Below, one piece after another: positions 63,467 to 64,000 of a DNA stretch of 64,000 nt. The translations under genes and the position numbers were made by a program. Position 1 is the first letter of the stretch. Each line of letters starts with the position of its first letter. The DNA lies in the NCBI GenBank assembly GCA_963718755.1, contig OY970376.1:1-64000 (forward strand), read 5' to 3'. The DNA is from VRUE01 sp963718755 (GTDB taxonomy: Bacteria; Actinomycetota; Thermoleophilia; Solirubrobacterales; 70-9). The notes below the pieces were generated by a model. It was given only the letters and a program-made list of their open reading frames with translations, was not told where the DNA came from and made no database searches.

Positions 63467-63611
63467 GGAGCCCGGTCGTCCCGCGGGCGAATGTGGCCGA
63501 AGGCAGCGATATGCAATCTGTCTCCCGCGCGGCGCAGCCGCGCACCAACTCAGTCGCTAAGCCCCGAAAGGGGCGTGCGACATCAATTCGCCCGCGGGAC
63601 GACCGGGCTCC
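63467..63611 (-). repeat. structured palindromic element, copy D (inverted relative to C)
   Basis: Perfect 26-bp inverted arms (63467-63492, beginning GGAGCCCGGTCG; 63586-63611) around a 93-nt core read on the minus strand. Its P2 hairpin is GCCCC-TTTC-GGGGC where copies B and C have GCGC-TTC-GCGC, a compensated change. Middle hairpin GCGCGGC-TGC-GCCGCGC; constant strip ACAGATTGCATATCG. Upstream of the DUF393 gene and 27 bp from the end of the acyl-CoA dehydrogenase gene. Confidence 0.9.
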
Positions 63612-63638
63612 CTGCCCTACAGCGCTTGAGCAACGCCG

Positions 63639-64000
63639 CTATTTGATGTGAACGCCAGAAATCGAGCGCGAGATGACCAGCCGCTGGATCTCGGAGGTAC
63701 CCTCGAAGATCGTGTAGATCTTCGCGTCGCGGTGCATCCGCTCGACCGGGAACTCGCGCGTGTAGCCGTTGCCGCCGAGGATCTGAATTGCCCGCTCGGT
63801 CGCCCAGACGGCGACCTCGCCGGCCTTCAGCTTCGACATCGAGCCCTCGGCGTTCTCGAACTTGTGGCCGTTGCGGCCCATCCAGGCAGCGCGCCAGACC
63901 AGCAGCCGGGCGGCGTCGATCTCCATCTTCATGTCGGCGAGGGCGAAGGCGATCGACTGGTTCTCGATGATTGCCCGGCCGAACTGCTGCCGCTCTTTGG
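63639..64000 (-). CDS. acyl-CoA dehydrogenase, C-terminal part (runs off the window end)
   Basis: FAD-dependent flavoprotein that oxidises acyl-CoA esters; the last 120 codons lie in the window. The C-terminal helical domain is clear: ERQQFGRAIIENQSIAFALA, MKMEIDAARLLVWRAAWM and the signature ATERAIQILGGNGYTREFPV, then IYTIFEGTSEIQRLVISR. The catalytic Glu (IFEGTSE) is present at the usual spot for short/medium-chain members. The start lies beyond base 64000. Chain-length preference cannot be told. Confidence 0.93.
   Translation of the reverse strand, partial: KERQQFGRAIIENQSIAFALADMKMEIDAARLLVWRAAWMGRNGHKFENAEGSMSKLKAGEVAVWATERAIQILGGNGYTREFPVERMHRDAKIYTIFEGTSEIQRLVISRSISGVHIK

Overview
This 64 kb window is high-GC bacterial DNA and is almost entirely coding. 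It looks like an actinobacterial chromosome. A deep lineage such as Thermoleophilia/Solirubrobacterales is my inference from gene order, the leaderless promoter style and the families present; nothing here proves a taxon. The genes are mostly housekeeping and biosynthetic. I see no prophage, no insertion sequence with a transposase, no CRISPR array, and no rRNA or tRNA gene.

Layout. 1-2.7 kb: 5' part of tyrS (minus) divergent from a class A penicillin-binding protein. 2.7-14.7 kb: a long minus-strand block, leuA, xre-cupin, leuC, leuD, a methyltransferase, leuB, ilvE (frameshifted), cimA, a DegT aminotransferase, argH and a 3-methyladenine glycosylase, many with start/stop overlaps. leuA is preceded by a short leucine-rich leader ORF whose Leu codons are complementary to the leuA Shine-Dalgarno. 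14.8-21 kb: MFS exporter, secreted RTX-like protein, quinone oxidoreductase, serC-serA, cupin. 21-31 kb: ilvC and a nearly complete menaquinone set (menE, menB, menA, menC, menD, menF). 31-33.2 kb: ilvB-ilvH. 33.3-38.6 kb: sqdB (UDP-sulfoquinovose synthase) with two GT39-type membrane glycosyltransferases and a DUF2304-GT2 fusion. 38.6-42.2 kb: Ada-AraC-AlkA repair fusion, small proteins and a type II NADH dehydrogenase under an operator-like palindrome. 42.5-45.6 kb: gatCAB. 45.7-54 kb: secreted and membrane proteins, GMC oxidoreductase, folD, pcrA, cysE, cysK. 54-60 kb: secreted glucose/sorbosone dehydrogenase-like protein, a HAD remnant, a divergent glyA, an Rrf2 regulator, an atypical response regulator and an HDOD-LuxR protein. 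60-64 kb: gltX, nfo, a DUF393 protein and the C-terminal part of an acyl-CoA dehydrogenase.

How the genes fit together. LeuA/C/D/B, CimA, IlvB/H, IlvC and IlvE supply most of branched-chain amino acid synthesis, including threonine-independent isoleucine through citramalate; no ilvD is seen. SerC/SerA/GlyA and CysE/CysK link serine, glycine and cysteine. The men genes supply the quinone that Ndh reduces.

Most interesting non-coding content. (1) A structured palindromic element in four copies (21037-21171, 21384-21522, 62849-62993, 63467-63611): a conserved core of about 95 nt with covarying hairpins, enclosed by perfect inverted arms of 21-27 bp whose sequence differs in every copy. (2) A separate 36-bp palindrome in two copies (26723-26758, 52284-52319). 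(3) The leuA leader, apparently a translational attenuator. (4) A recurring TAnnnT hexamer 6-9 nt before start codons, implying many leaderless mRNAs, and pointing to an ATC start codon for the MFS exporter.
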